A DNA stretch of 21,466 nucleotides from Eggerthellaceae bacterium. GTDB lineage: Bacteria > Actinomycetota > Coriobacteriia > Coriobacteriales > Eggerthellaceae. Location of the stretch: NCBI GenBank assembly GCA_017559045.1, contig JAFYTB010000081.1, positions 1 to 21,466 of the forward strand, written 5' to 3'. The notes below the pieces were generated by a model. It was given only the letters and a program-made list of their open reading frames with translations. It did not search any database and had not been told where the DNA came from. Positions 15,202-21,466 of the stretch are shown here, piece after piece. The position numbers and the translations under genes were made by a program. The first letter of the stretch is position 1, and every line of letters begins with the position of its first letter.

Positions 15202-16020
15202 CTAATCCTTCTGATGACGGCGCTTTTCGAAGTAGGCCATGATGCGCTTCTGGTTGAGCAAACCAGCACCGGCAATGACGGCTGAAATCAGGAAGATGAC
15301 AACAGCAACAACGTAATCGCCCTCGGCAATGCTGCCCGCAGCATACGTAGACATGACCACGCCGGGAATACGTCCCACGTTCGAAAGAATCAGGAAGGCG
15401 CGCATGCGCATGTGCGTAAGCGGAACCAGATACGTGAAGACATCCTTGGGCAAACCGGGAATGAAGAACAGGATGAACACGGCGATGTTAAGCTTTCCCG
15501 ACTTTTCGAAGTTCTGGAACTTGTCCATGTACTTCACGGGAACCATCTTCTGAACGAAAGGCGCACCCAGTTTCTTAACGAGCAGGAAGACGAAAGCACT
15601 GGATATCACGCAGCCAACGAGCACAATCAAAGCGCCAATCCAAGGGCCGTAGATCAAGCCAGAAGCAATCTGCACCACTTCGCCAGGAATGAATGCAACT
15701 ACGATCTGCAGCAACTGAATGGCCAGCAGAATAAACACGCCAAGCGCGCCCGCGTCCTGGACTCGCTCAATAACGCGGTTCACGCCACCCGGCTCAGTGA
15801 TTTCAGAGATATAAGGCCACAGCAATACGCACAGGACCGCCATAAGCGCGAAGAACACAAGCAAGCCGATGAACTTGTAGACATCGGCAGCGTCCATGGC
15901 ATGACCATGCACCGAAACAGGCCTATGGGCCTTTTCGGCAAGTTCGGCCCTTTTGGCCTTTACAAGGCCGGCCTCTTCACGCTCCTCCGTCACGGAAGCC
16001 TCATCATGCTTCTTGGTCAT
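15202..16020 (-). CDS. TVP38/TMEM64-family membrane protein (DedA superfamily)
   Basis: A 272-aa inner-membrane protein of the SNARE-associated/VTT (DedA-like) group, whose members include lipid scramblases and transporters. After a charged cytoplasmic start (1-45) come a hydrophobic helix (48-72), the re-entrant segment FIPGEVVQIASGLIYGPWIG (110-129), further helices, and the second conserved block FFIPGLPKDVFTYLVPLTHM (185-204) with NVGRIPG. The ATG at 16020 lies seven bases after the stop of the PRC-barrel gene, with AGGGG inside that gene as likely ribosome site. The frame is open further upstream but overlaps that gene. Short spacing implies co-transcription with the PRC-barrel gene. Confidence 0.88.
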   Translation of the reverse strand: MTKKHDEASVTEEREEAGLVKAKRAELAEKAHRPVSVHGHAMDAADVYKFIGLLVFFALMAVLCVLLWPYISEITEPGGVNRVIERVQDAGALGVFILLAIQLLQIVVAFIPGEVVQIASGLIYGPWIGALIVLVGCVISSAFVFLLVKKLGAPFVQKMVPVKYMDKFQNFEKSGKLNIAVFILFFIPGLPKDVFTYLVPLTHMRMRAFLILSNVGRIPGVVMSTYAAGSIAEGDYVVAVVIFLISAVIAGAGLLNQKRIMAYFEKRRHQKD

Positions 16021-16027
16021 CGCGCGT

Positions 16028-17386
16028 CTAGCCCCTGGAAGATTCGTCAGAAGCACCAGCGAAGATAACGTATTCGTCCTCATCATCGACGTCGAGATCG
16101 ACAGGGTTGCCATCCTCGTCAACTACCTCGACAAGATTGCCGTCCTCGTCGTAGTAGTTGCCGTCTTCGTCACGATAGAGGACATCCTCGTCCTCGTCGC
16201 CCTCATCAGAAGCGAGCTCTTCGTCGTCGAGTTCTTCCTCTTCGACAAGCTCGTCATCAGCGAACTCGTCATCGAAGTCCTCGTCGTCTTCCTCAATGAA
16301 GATCAGATTGCCGTCTTCATCGACCAGACGCCCCTCGGCGTCAACCAAGTTGCCGTCTTCGTCCTCATAGATAACGCCCTCGATGAGGTTGCCGTCCTCG
16401 TCAACGAGACGACCCTCGGCATCGACCAGATTGCCGTCCTCATCCTCGTAGATAACGACTTCCTCAACGTAATCCTCGATCACGTTGCCAGCCTCATCTA
16501 CGTAGACGATCTCGAAATCATCGTCGTCCTGAGAAGCCGCTGCACCGGCAGCGACAGCCTTCTTGACGGTCTTCTTTCCCGAAGCCTTCTGATATTCGTC
16601 CTTGAAACCGGAGAACATGCCACGCGCACGCACCAGCTGTCGGCCCGTCACATACGCACCCTTGTTGACAGCCTTGCCCGTCGCCGCAGCGGCCTCGCTC
16701 ACGGCAGGCTTCACACTCTCGACGGCCTCGTGCGCCTTGTAGGTAACTTTGGCGGTTGCCTCGCCGGCCTTCTCAGCCACGCCACCTTCGGTCGGAATAG
16801 CCTTTGCGGCGTCATCGACCAGGATAGCGCCAAGCATGCGTTCTTCGCCGTCTTCGTCATAGGTGGAAAGCGCCATGCCAATGCCCTGGCGGAAGCCCTT
16901 GATGAGATCGACGGGGATGGAACGCGTGCCCAAAATGGCATTGGATGTGGCACCCGTGGTGACCTCGAGAGTGACAATGGCGCCCGTTTCGCGCTCAACC
17001 ACGATATCGCCCACCAGGCCCAGCGTCACACCGCTGCGCGTCATAACGGGCATGCCTACCCACAGCACGCAATCATCCCAGTTGATGTTCATGGCCTTGC
17101 AGGCGGCACCATCGGTCAAGCCATCAGGACGCAGAACGACACGACCATCGGTCAAGTCGTAGGCATCATAGGCGATGAACAGGTCCTTGCGGTGGAACAT
17201 GAGAGCAGCGTCGGGACGCTTGACAATAAGGCCCACGAATCGCTTCTCGTACGGATGGAAGACGCAATAGCGAACCTTACCGATCTTACGCGTGGACTCG
17301 ATTTCCTCGCCCTTCTTGACCTTGACGCGGTTAGAAACCACGCGCAGGCCCGTAAGCTCGTTGGTGCTGATAAGCTGTGCGGGCAT
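16028..17386 (-). CDS. PRC-barrel protein with long acidic DEDGN repeat tail
   Basis: A 452-aa protein of unknown function. Residues 1-180 resemble two PRC-barrel domains (SNRVKVKKGEEIESTRKIGK; GLVGDIVVERETGAIVTLEV). Residues 195-285 are an Ala/Lys-rich, probably helical linker (KAGEATAKVTYKAHEAVESV). The last 167 residues contain no lysine and four arginines and are full of Asp and Glu. They hold seven exact DEDGN motifs (starting 315, 329, 342, 356, 406, 413, 423) plus DEAGN at 297. Residues 311-335 and 338-362 are identical. The Asp-rich, Gly-containing motifs look like divalent-cation sites, which is only an inference. No signal or membrane segment is seen. GGAAGGGG before the ATG supports the start. 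It is followed after seven bases by the TVP38 gene and preceded by the YtxH gene. Confidence 0.83.
   Translation of the reverse strand: MPAQLISTNELTGLRVVSNRVKVKKGEEIESTRKIGKVRYCVFHPYEKRFVGLIVKRPDAALMFHRKDLFIAYDAYDLTDGRVVLRPDGLTDGAACKAMNINWDDCVLWVGMPVMTRSGVTLGLVGDIVVERETGAIVTLEVTTGATSNAILGTRSIPVDLIKGFRQGIGMALSTYDEDGEERMLGAILVDDAAKAIPTEGGVAEKAGEATAKVTYKAHEAVESVKPAVSEAAAATGKAVNKGAYVTGRQLVRARGMFSGFKDEYQKASGKKTVKKAVAAGAAASQDDDDFEIVYVDEAGNVIEDYVEEVVIYEDEDGNLVDAEGRLVDEDGNLIEGVIYEDEDGNLVDAEGRLVDEDGNLIFIEEDDEDFDDEFADDELVEEEELDDEELASDEGDEDEDVLYRDEDGNYYDEDGNLVEVVDEDGNPVDLDVDDEDEYVIFAGASDESSRG
16301..16456 (-). repeat. Duplicated 25-codon unit in the acidic tail
   Basis: The segments 16382-16456 and 16301-16375 encode the same 25 residues at a 27-residue period. 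By my codon count 14 of the 25 codons differ, all synonymous, so the repeat is perfect in protein but eroded in DNA. Confidence 0.9.
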
Positions 17387-17415
17387 GAGACCCCTTCCTC
17401 ACCCTACATGGCGAA

Positions 17416-17450
17416 ATGCGACCGGGCGCTATAAGGCATCCCGATCGCAT
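17416..17450 (-). other. Imperfect hairpin between YtxH and PRC-barrel genes
   Basis: An 11-bp stem with one mismatch or wobble (17416-17426 with 17440-17450, 13-base loop) lies in the 105-base gap. On the minus strand only CATTTCGCC follows, so it is a poor terminator. It could be a processing or attenuation structure between the two genes. Confidence 0.35.
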
Positions 17451-17491
17451 GGTAATAATTTCTGCTAATGCAGACTTTGTTGCAGCTTGCG

Positions 17492-17953
17492 CTACTCGGC
17501 CTGAGAAGCCTCGGGCTCGACTGCGGCAACCTCGGCCACTGCATCGATCTTCTCAGCAGCGGCTGCTGCGGACTCTTCAGCATTCTTGGCAACCTGAGCA
17601 GCAATGCGCTGACGTGCAGCCTCGATCTTCTCACGCAGCTCGTCGCCCTTGTCGGCAGCAACGGGCTTAGCTGCTTCGGCAGCACCCTGGACACGGGCGG
17701 AAGCTTCATCCACAACTGCCTGACCCTTAACGGCCACCTCGGAGAAGATCTCCTGGCCCTTCTCGGCAGCCTGCTGATAGACCTGCTGGACGTTGGCAGA
17801 AGCCTGAGTGCCCCAAACCTGAGCCTCACCCCATGCCGCGCCGGCACGATCTGCAACCATCTGACGAGTCTCCTCGCCCTTGCGCGGAGCGAACAGCAGC
17901 GCAGTGACAGCGCCTGCAAGTGCACCGATAACGAAAGTTCCGATTCTGGCCAT
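17492..17953 (-). CDS. YtxH-domain membrane-anchored protein
   Basis: A 153-aa protein. One N-terminal membrane helix (about 4-22, IGTFVIGALAGAVTALLFAP) is followed at once by the YtxH hallmark APRKGEETR. A long Ala/Glu/Gln-rich helical region (30-153) shows coiled-coil character and no other domain. Proteins of this type are anchored in the cytoplasmic membrane and are often general-stress genes in Gram-positive bacteria. The start at 17953 is fixed by AGGAGG (17959-17964) five bases upstream; a longer frame to 17986 lacks this. TATAAT lies 34 bases upstream. It is the probable first gene of a set with the PRC-barrel and TVP38 genes. Confidence 0.87.
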   Translation of the reverse strand: MARIGTFVIGALAGAVTALLFAPRKGEETRQMVADRAGAAWGEAQVWGTQASANVQQVYQQAAEKGQEIFSEVAVKGQAVVDEASARVQGAAEAAKPVAADKGDELREKIEAARQRIAAQVAKNAEESAAAAAEKIDAVAEVAAVEPEASQAE

Positions 17954-17986
17954 AATCGCCTCCTCACGAAAAAAGATTACCCGCAT

Positions 17987-18015
17987 ATTATAGGCGAGGC
18001 AAAAGCCCCTCCTAA
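17987..18015 (-). promoter_or_regulatory. Promoter of the YtxH gene
   Basis: On the minus strand a perfect TATAAT (17987-17992) lies 17 bp after TTAGGA (18010-18015), a weak -35. The transcript would begin about 25 bases before the YtxH ATG. Confidence 0.5.
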
Positions 18016-18045
18016 AGAAAACACGATCGCTTTACCATTCCGTCA

Positions 18046-18076
18046 CGAAGGTGCCCCGTATGCGAAAGGGCCCCGT
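18046..18076. repeat. Short direct repeat downstream of the MFS gene
   Basis: CGAAGGTGCCCCGT (18046-18059) and CGAAAGGGCCCCGT (18063-18076) match at 12 of 14 positions with a 17-base period. It lies between the MFS stop and the YtxH promoter, where no classical terminator is visible. Its meaning is unknown. Confidence 0.4.
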
Positions 18077-18121
18077 AGATCTCCAAGACCCAACCTTCGG
18101 AATACCGACCTTCAACCTGCG

Positions 18122-19495
18122 CTAGCGAATCTTCAGCGCAACGATGGCGAAAGTAGCCACAGCCAGAAGAGCCGAAAGGCCGAAGGCTGCCTGATACGCC
18201 AAAACGGGCAGGCCGAGACCGATGCCGAACGTAGCAATGAGAACCATGGCCGCCGTTCCCAGCGAAGCGCAAGCCTGACGCGTCGTGGCGAAGAAGGCGC
18301 TACCGTCCATGGAGATCTCACGCGGCAGGTTCATCATGCCATACGTGATAAACGGACCAATGATCAGGCTGACGCCCGCGCCACGCACCGTCTGCATGAG
18401 CGTAAGCATCCACAGCGGCATACCCTCATATACAAACACCATGGAAATCGAGCCAACCAGAAGGAGCACAGAAGCGACCAGAGCGACCGGACGCACTCCC
18501 ACCTTGTCAACGAAAATTCCGGCAACCGGGTTCAGCCACAGCGCGTTGATAGTGGAAGGAATGAACACGAGGCCCGCGGCAACAGCCGTGCCACTGCCAA
18601 GACCAAGATCCATCACGCACAAGGGGACGATCAGCGTGATGCCCATGAAAGATGCATTCAGAACGTTCTGAGCCAAGAAGCTCACACGATAGCTCGCGAA
18701 CTCGAAAATACGCAGATTGATCAACGGGTTCTCCGCGCGACGCTGACGCACGACGAAAGCCACAAGACCGACGGCGCCAACCGCAAGGGGAAGCCAGGTA
18801 AGAACGCTCGAGACACCCAAGCTTGCTGCATTGGAGAAGCCCAGGAGCAATCCGCCGAAGCCCAGCGTCGAAAGCGCAAGCGAGATGATGTCGAGATTCG
18901 CAGATCGAGCCGGGTTCTCCTCCGCCGTGACGAACAGGAAGTTCGCAAGCATGAGGACAAGAACGACGACCAAGATGATGACGAAGAAGCTACGCCAACC
19001 CCAGCTGTCGACCAAAACACCGCCGATCAGCGGACCGATGTTGGGCGCAAAGCCCAAAGCGATGCCAGCAATACCCATCATGGTTCCAACGCGCTCACGC
19101 GGGAACCTCGTCAGAGCGATCACCTGAACAAGCGGCACAGTGATGCCGGTGGCAGTTGCCTGAAGAACACGGCCTGCAAGCAGGACGGCGAAATTCGGCG
19201 CTACGAAATCGATCAGAGAGCCAAGAACGAACAGGCCCAACGCAATGAAGACAATGTTGCGGAAGGAGTACTTCTGAGAAAGGAAGGTCATTACCGGAAC
19301 GGTAATACCGATAACGAGCATGTAGATAGTGGTCAGCCACTGGCTAACGCTTGCCTCGACACCAAAATCAGCCTGAACGCCCAAAAGCATGGAGTTCATA
19401 ACCGTCTGAGTAAAACTGCCAATTGCCGTTGCCAGCACGACGATGGCGAACAATGTGTAGGCACCGCCTTTTCCTCGAAGCGACGTAAGGCCCAT
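18122..19495 (-). CDS. MFS efflux transporter, DHA2 (EmrB/QacA, LmrB-like) family
   Basis: A 457-aa polytopic membrane protein expected to export drugs or toxic compounds in exchange for protons. Hydrophobic segments run through the whole chain, consistent with the 12-14 helices of the family. The antiporter motif C is clear (GIALGFAPNIGPLIGG, 144-159), motif-A-like FLSQKYSFRN occurs at 71-80, and RVLQATATGITVPLVQVIAL is typical of EmrB/LmrB proteins. The ATG at 19495 has AAGGGA nine bases upstream. An in-frame TTG at 19519 lies before that ribosome site and is less likely. No regulator, such as TetR or MarR, is adjacent. It is divergent from the ABC-F gene, and their promoters share a 97-base gap. 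The substrate cannot be read from the sequence. Confidence 0.9.
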   Translation of the reverse strand: MGLTSLRGKGGAYTLFAIVVLATAIGSFTQTVMNSMLLGVQADFGVEASVSQWLTTIYMLVIGITVPVMTFLSQKYSFRNIVFIALGLFVLGSLIDFVAPNFAVLLAGRVLQATATGITVPLVQVIALTRFPRERVGTMMGIAGIALGFAPNIGPLIGGVLVDSWGWRSFFVIILVVVLVLMLANFLFVTAEENPARSANLDIISLALSTLGFGGLLLGFSNAASLGVSSVLTWLPLAVGAVGLVAFVVRQRRAENPLINLRIFEFASYRVSFLAQNVLNASFMGITLIVPLCVMDLGLGSGTAVAAGLVFIPSTINALWLNPVAGIFVDKVGVRPVALVASVLLLVGSISMVFVYEGMPLWMLTLMQTVRGAGVSLIIGPFITYGMMNLPREISMDGSAFFATTRQACASLGTAAMVLIATFGIGLGLPVLAYQAAFGLSALLAVATFAIVALKIR

Positions 19496-19542
19496 TACGA
19501 AACATCCCTTTCGCACCAATAGCTAAATCGTATTTTGCAGGC

Positions 19543-19550
19543 AGTATAAT
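19543..19550. promoter_or_regulatory. Overlapping divergent -10 boxes between the MFS and ABC-F genes
   Basis: TATAAT (19545-19550) on the plus strand would serve the ABC-F gene. The overlapping minus-strand TATACT (complement of 19543-19548) could serve the MFS gene. Neither has a good -35 box. Overlap would mean that the two promoters compete. Confidence 0.4.
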
Positions 19551-19592
19551 AATCGGGTTTGAGAAAAAATTGATGTGAAGGCTGGCAACTGC

Positions 19593-21440
19593 ATGGCATT
19601 TCTGCTGGGATGCGAAAAAGTCCGCGTGGACTTCCCCACTAAAACCGTTTTCGAGAGCATTTCCCTCGGCGTAGACGAGGGCGTGCGAATCGGCATCGTC
19701 GGCCGCAATGGCGACGGCAAGTCCACGTTGTTGCGCGTACTGGCTGGTATGGTTGAGGTTGACGAAGGCCGCGTGATCCGCACGCGCGGCGTAAGCGTCG
19801 GCATGCTCGGACAGACCGACAGCCTCTCCGATGACGACCTCGTGCAGCATGCCGTTGTGGGCGATCTCCCCGAATATGTCTGGGCAGCCGATCCGCGCAT
19901 TCGCGACATCATCGTCGGCCTGCTTTCCGACGTCGATTGGCATGCACGCGTTCGCGAGCTTTCCGGCGGTCAGCGCCGCCGCGTCGACCTCGCACGCCTG
20001 CTCATCGGCGATTGGGACGTGCTCATGCTCGACGAGCCCACCAACCACCTGGATGTTTCCGCCATCACCTGGCTGGCCGATCACCTGAAGAACCGCTGGC
20101 GCCCCGGTCAGGGCGCGCTGCTGGTGGTCACGCACGACCGCTGGTTCCTCGACGAGGTGTGCACCACCATGTGGGAAGTACACGATCGCATTATCGAGCC
20201 CTTCGAGGGCGGCTTCTCGGCCTACATTCTGCAGCGCGTCGAACGAGACCGTATCGCAGAAGTCGCCGAGCAGAAGCGCCAGAATCTCATGCGCCGCGAG
20301 CTCGCTTGGCTTTCGCGCGGCGCCCGCGCTCGCGCTACCAAGCCGAAGTTCCACGTTGCCATCGCCCGCGAGCTTATCGCCGACGTGCCTCCGCTGCGCA
20401 ACGAGCTTGAGCTCAAGCGCATGGCTATGGCGCGCCTCGGAAAGCAGGTCGTCGACCTCGAGAGCGTTACCGTACGCTTCGGTGCCAAGACCGTGCTCGA
20501 CAACGTGAACTGGATCATTGGCCCGGGCGACCGCTACGGCATCGTCGGCGGTAATGGCGCAGGCAAGACCACTTTGCTGCGCACCGTCCAGGGAGTCCTC
20601 GAGCCCACGCGCGGTACCGTGAAGATCGGTCAGACCGTGCGCTTTGCCGTGCTCTCCCAGCACCTCGAAAATCTCATCGAGCTGGGCTCCGATCGCGTGC
20701 GTGAAGTGGTTGCACGCTATTCTCGTCGAACCATGCTCGACGGCAAGGAGATGACACCCTCTCAGCTGCTTGAGCGACTCGGCTTCTCAAAGGCCGATCT
20801 CAACGAACCGGTATGCGATCTTTCCGGCGGTCAGAAGCGCCGTCTGGCGCTCATGCTCATTCTGCTTGACGAGCCCAACGTGCTGGTGCTCGACGAGCCT
20901 GGAAACGACCTCGACACCGACATGCTTGCTGCTGTAGAAAGCCTGCTTGACGGCTGGCCCGGCACCCTGCTGCTGGTCACGCACGACCGCTACCTCATGG
21001 AACGCGTCACCGACCACCAGTTCGCCATCATCGACGGCAAGATCCGCCATCTGCCGGGCGGCGTTGACGAATACCTGCGCATCATGTCCGAGCGCGACCG
21101 ATTCGCCGATGCGCCCGAATCCTTCCGCTCCGTGTTCGCTCCGATCGAAGCAGTGACGAGCGAAAGCGCCGCGCCCAAGGCTGCAGCTAACGCCGCATCG
21201 GATGCACCCAAGCTTTCGGGCGGAGAGCAGCGCACCCTGCGCAAACTCATGGCTTCGAATGAGCGCAAGATGGAGACGCTGCGCGGAAAGATCGAGGACG
21301 TTCGCACCAAGATGACGACCGTCAATCCGTCAGACTACGTGGCCCTCACGAAGCACCAGGAAGAGATCGCTGCACTCGAAGAGCAGATCGAGGAGCTGGA
21401 GCTCGAATGGCTTGAAGCAGCCGAAAAGCTTGGCGAATAA
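19593..21440 (+). CDS. ABC-F family ATPase, Uup-like
   Basis: A 615-aa cytosolic protein with two ABC domains and no membrane segment. ABC-F proteins act on ribosomes as translation factors, and some protect against antibiotics. ABC1 has Walker A GRNGDGKST (37-45), signature ELSGGQRRR (122-130) and LDEPTNHLD (146-154). The interdomain linker (about 205-285) is rich in Arg and Lys. ABC2 has GGNGAGKTT (319-327), DLSGGQKRR (409-417) and LDEPGNDLD (433-441), with Gly437 where Thr is usual. A Uup-type C-terminal coiled coil (about 545-615) follows a spacer and contains an extra LSGGEQ (541-546). The ATG at 19593 gives the usual N-terminus MAFLLGCEKV. A GTG at 19575 is the alternative, and neither has a strong ribosome site. 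Confidence 0.9.
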   Translation: MAFLLGCEKVRVDFPTKTVFESISLGVDEGVRIGIVGRNGDGKSTLLRVLAGMVEVDEGRVIRTRGVSVGMLGQTDSLSDDDLVQHAVVGDLPEYVWAADPRIRDIIVGLLSDVDWHARVRELSGGQRRRVDLARLLIGDWDVLMLDEPTNHLDVSAITWLADHLKNRWRPGQGALLVVTHDRWFLDEVCTTMWEVHDRIIEPFEGGFSAYILQRVERDRIAEVAEQKRQNLMRRELAWLSRGARARATKPKFHVAIARELIADVPPLRNELELKRMAMARLGKQVVDLESVTVRFGAKTVLDNVNWIIGPGDRYGIVGGNGAGKTTLLRTVQGVLEPTRGTVKIGQTVRFAVLSQHLENLIELGSDRVREVVARYSRRTMLDGKEMTPSQLLERLGFSKADLNEPVCDLSGGQKRRLALMLILLDEPNVLVLDEPGNDLDTDMLAAVESLLDGWPGTLLLVTHDRYLMERVTDHQFAIIDGKIRHLPGGVDEYLRIMSERDRFADAPESFRSVFAPIEAVTSESAAPKAAANAASDAPKLSGGEQRTLRKLMASNERKMETLRGKIEDVRTKMTTVNPSDYVALTKHQEEIAALEEQIEELELEWLEAAEKLGE

Positions 21441-21466
21441 AATGCATCACCTGGGGGGCGTGTGTC

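Noticed and set aside
16301..16456. A CRISPR-like or satellite array in the repetitive stretch
   Set aside because: The repetition is in frame, codes for an acidic protein tail and diverges at third codon positions. There are no spacers.
15953..17434. A 493-codon plus-strand frame rich in Val, Leu and Ile
   Set aside because: The hydrophobic pattern is the antisense reading of Asp/Glu/Gly codons in the acidic repeat tail of the PRC-barrel gene. It is not a membrane protein.
17468..19522. A 684-codon open frame on the plus strand
   Set aside because: It is antisense to the YtxH and MFS genes, whose products show clear family motifs. Its translation is low-complexity and full of His, Arg and Asn, with no recognisable domain and no ribosome site. 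It arises because the real genes avoid TTA, CTA and TCA codons.
19368..20663. A 431-codon minus-strand frame
   Set aside because: It is antisense to the ABC-F gene and the end of the MFS gene. It has no family motif and no ribosome site.

Overview
The window looks like chromosomal DNA from an anaerobic actinobacterium of the class Coriobacteriia, most likely Eggerthellaceae. The evidence is moderate to high GC, strong AGGAGG-type ribosome binding sites, a stand-alone glucose-6-phosphate isomerase of the type fused to transaldolase in other actinobacteria, a DhnA-type class I aldolase, and NiFe-hydrogenase maturation genes. The genus is not certain. There is no phage, IS element, CRISPR array or rRNA. 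Thirteen of the 15 protein genes lie on the minus strand. The exceptions are a 91-aa charged protein (11794-12069), the ABC-F gene at the right end, and one tRNA.

Layout from left to right. purC (144-830) has a clear terminator beyond its stop. Next comes a coupled pair of membrane PH-domain proteins of the YdbS/YdbT type (935-3252). A DUF4190-like protein with a Gln/Pro-rich N-terminus follows (3387-4619). The hypF-hypC-hypD operon (4778-8556) lacks hypE, hypA and hypB here. Then come glucose-6-phosphate isomerase (8711-10453) and a LytTR response regulator without an adjacent kinase (10636-11349). A 444-base intergenic region follows, with helically phased ACCGTT-like motifs. After it come the charged helical protein, an M20 dipeptidase (12242-13744), tRNA-Leu(CAA), a class I fructose-bisphosphate aldolase (14147-15085), a TVP38 / acidic-repeat PRC-barrel / YtxH gene cluster (15202-17953), a DHA2-type MFS exporter (18122-19495), and a divergent Uup-like ABC-F ATPase (19593-21440).

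How the genes work together. HypF, HypC and HypD act together in building and transferring the Fe(CN)2CO group of NiFe hydrogenases, so the genome should also hold hypE and hydrogenase genes. The isomerase and aldolase are both glycolytic/gluconeogenic enzymes but are separate transcription units. YtxH, PRC-barrel and TVP38 look like an envelope-associated operon. Most other genes are single units with their own promoter or terminator signals.

I see no clearly new multi-gene system. The best leads are the lysine-free acidic DEDGN repeat tail of the PRC-barrel protein, whose two 25-residue copies are identical in protein but differ at 14 of 25 codons; the phased motif array upstream of the LytTR regulator; the orphan charged helical protein; and a short intergenic element seen near the left edge and again at about 10545-10573.
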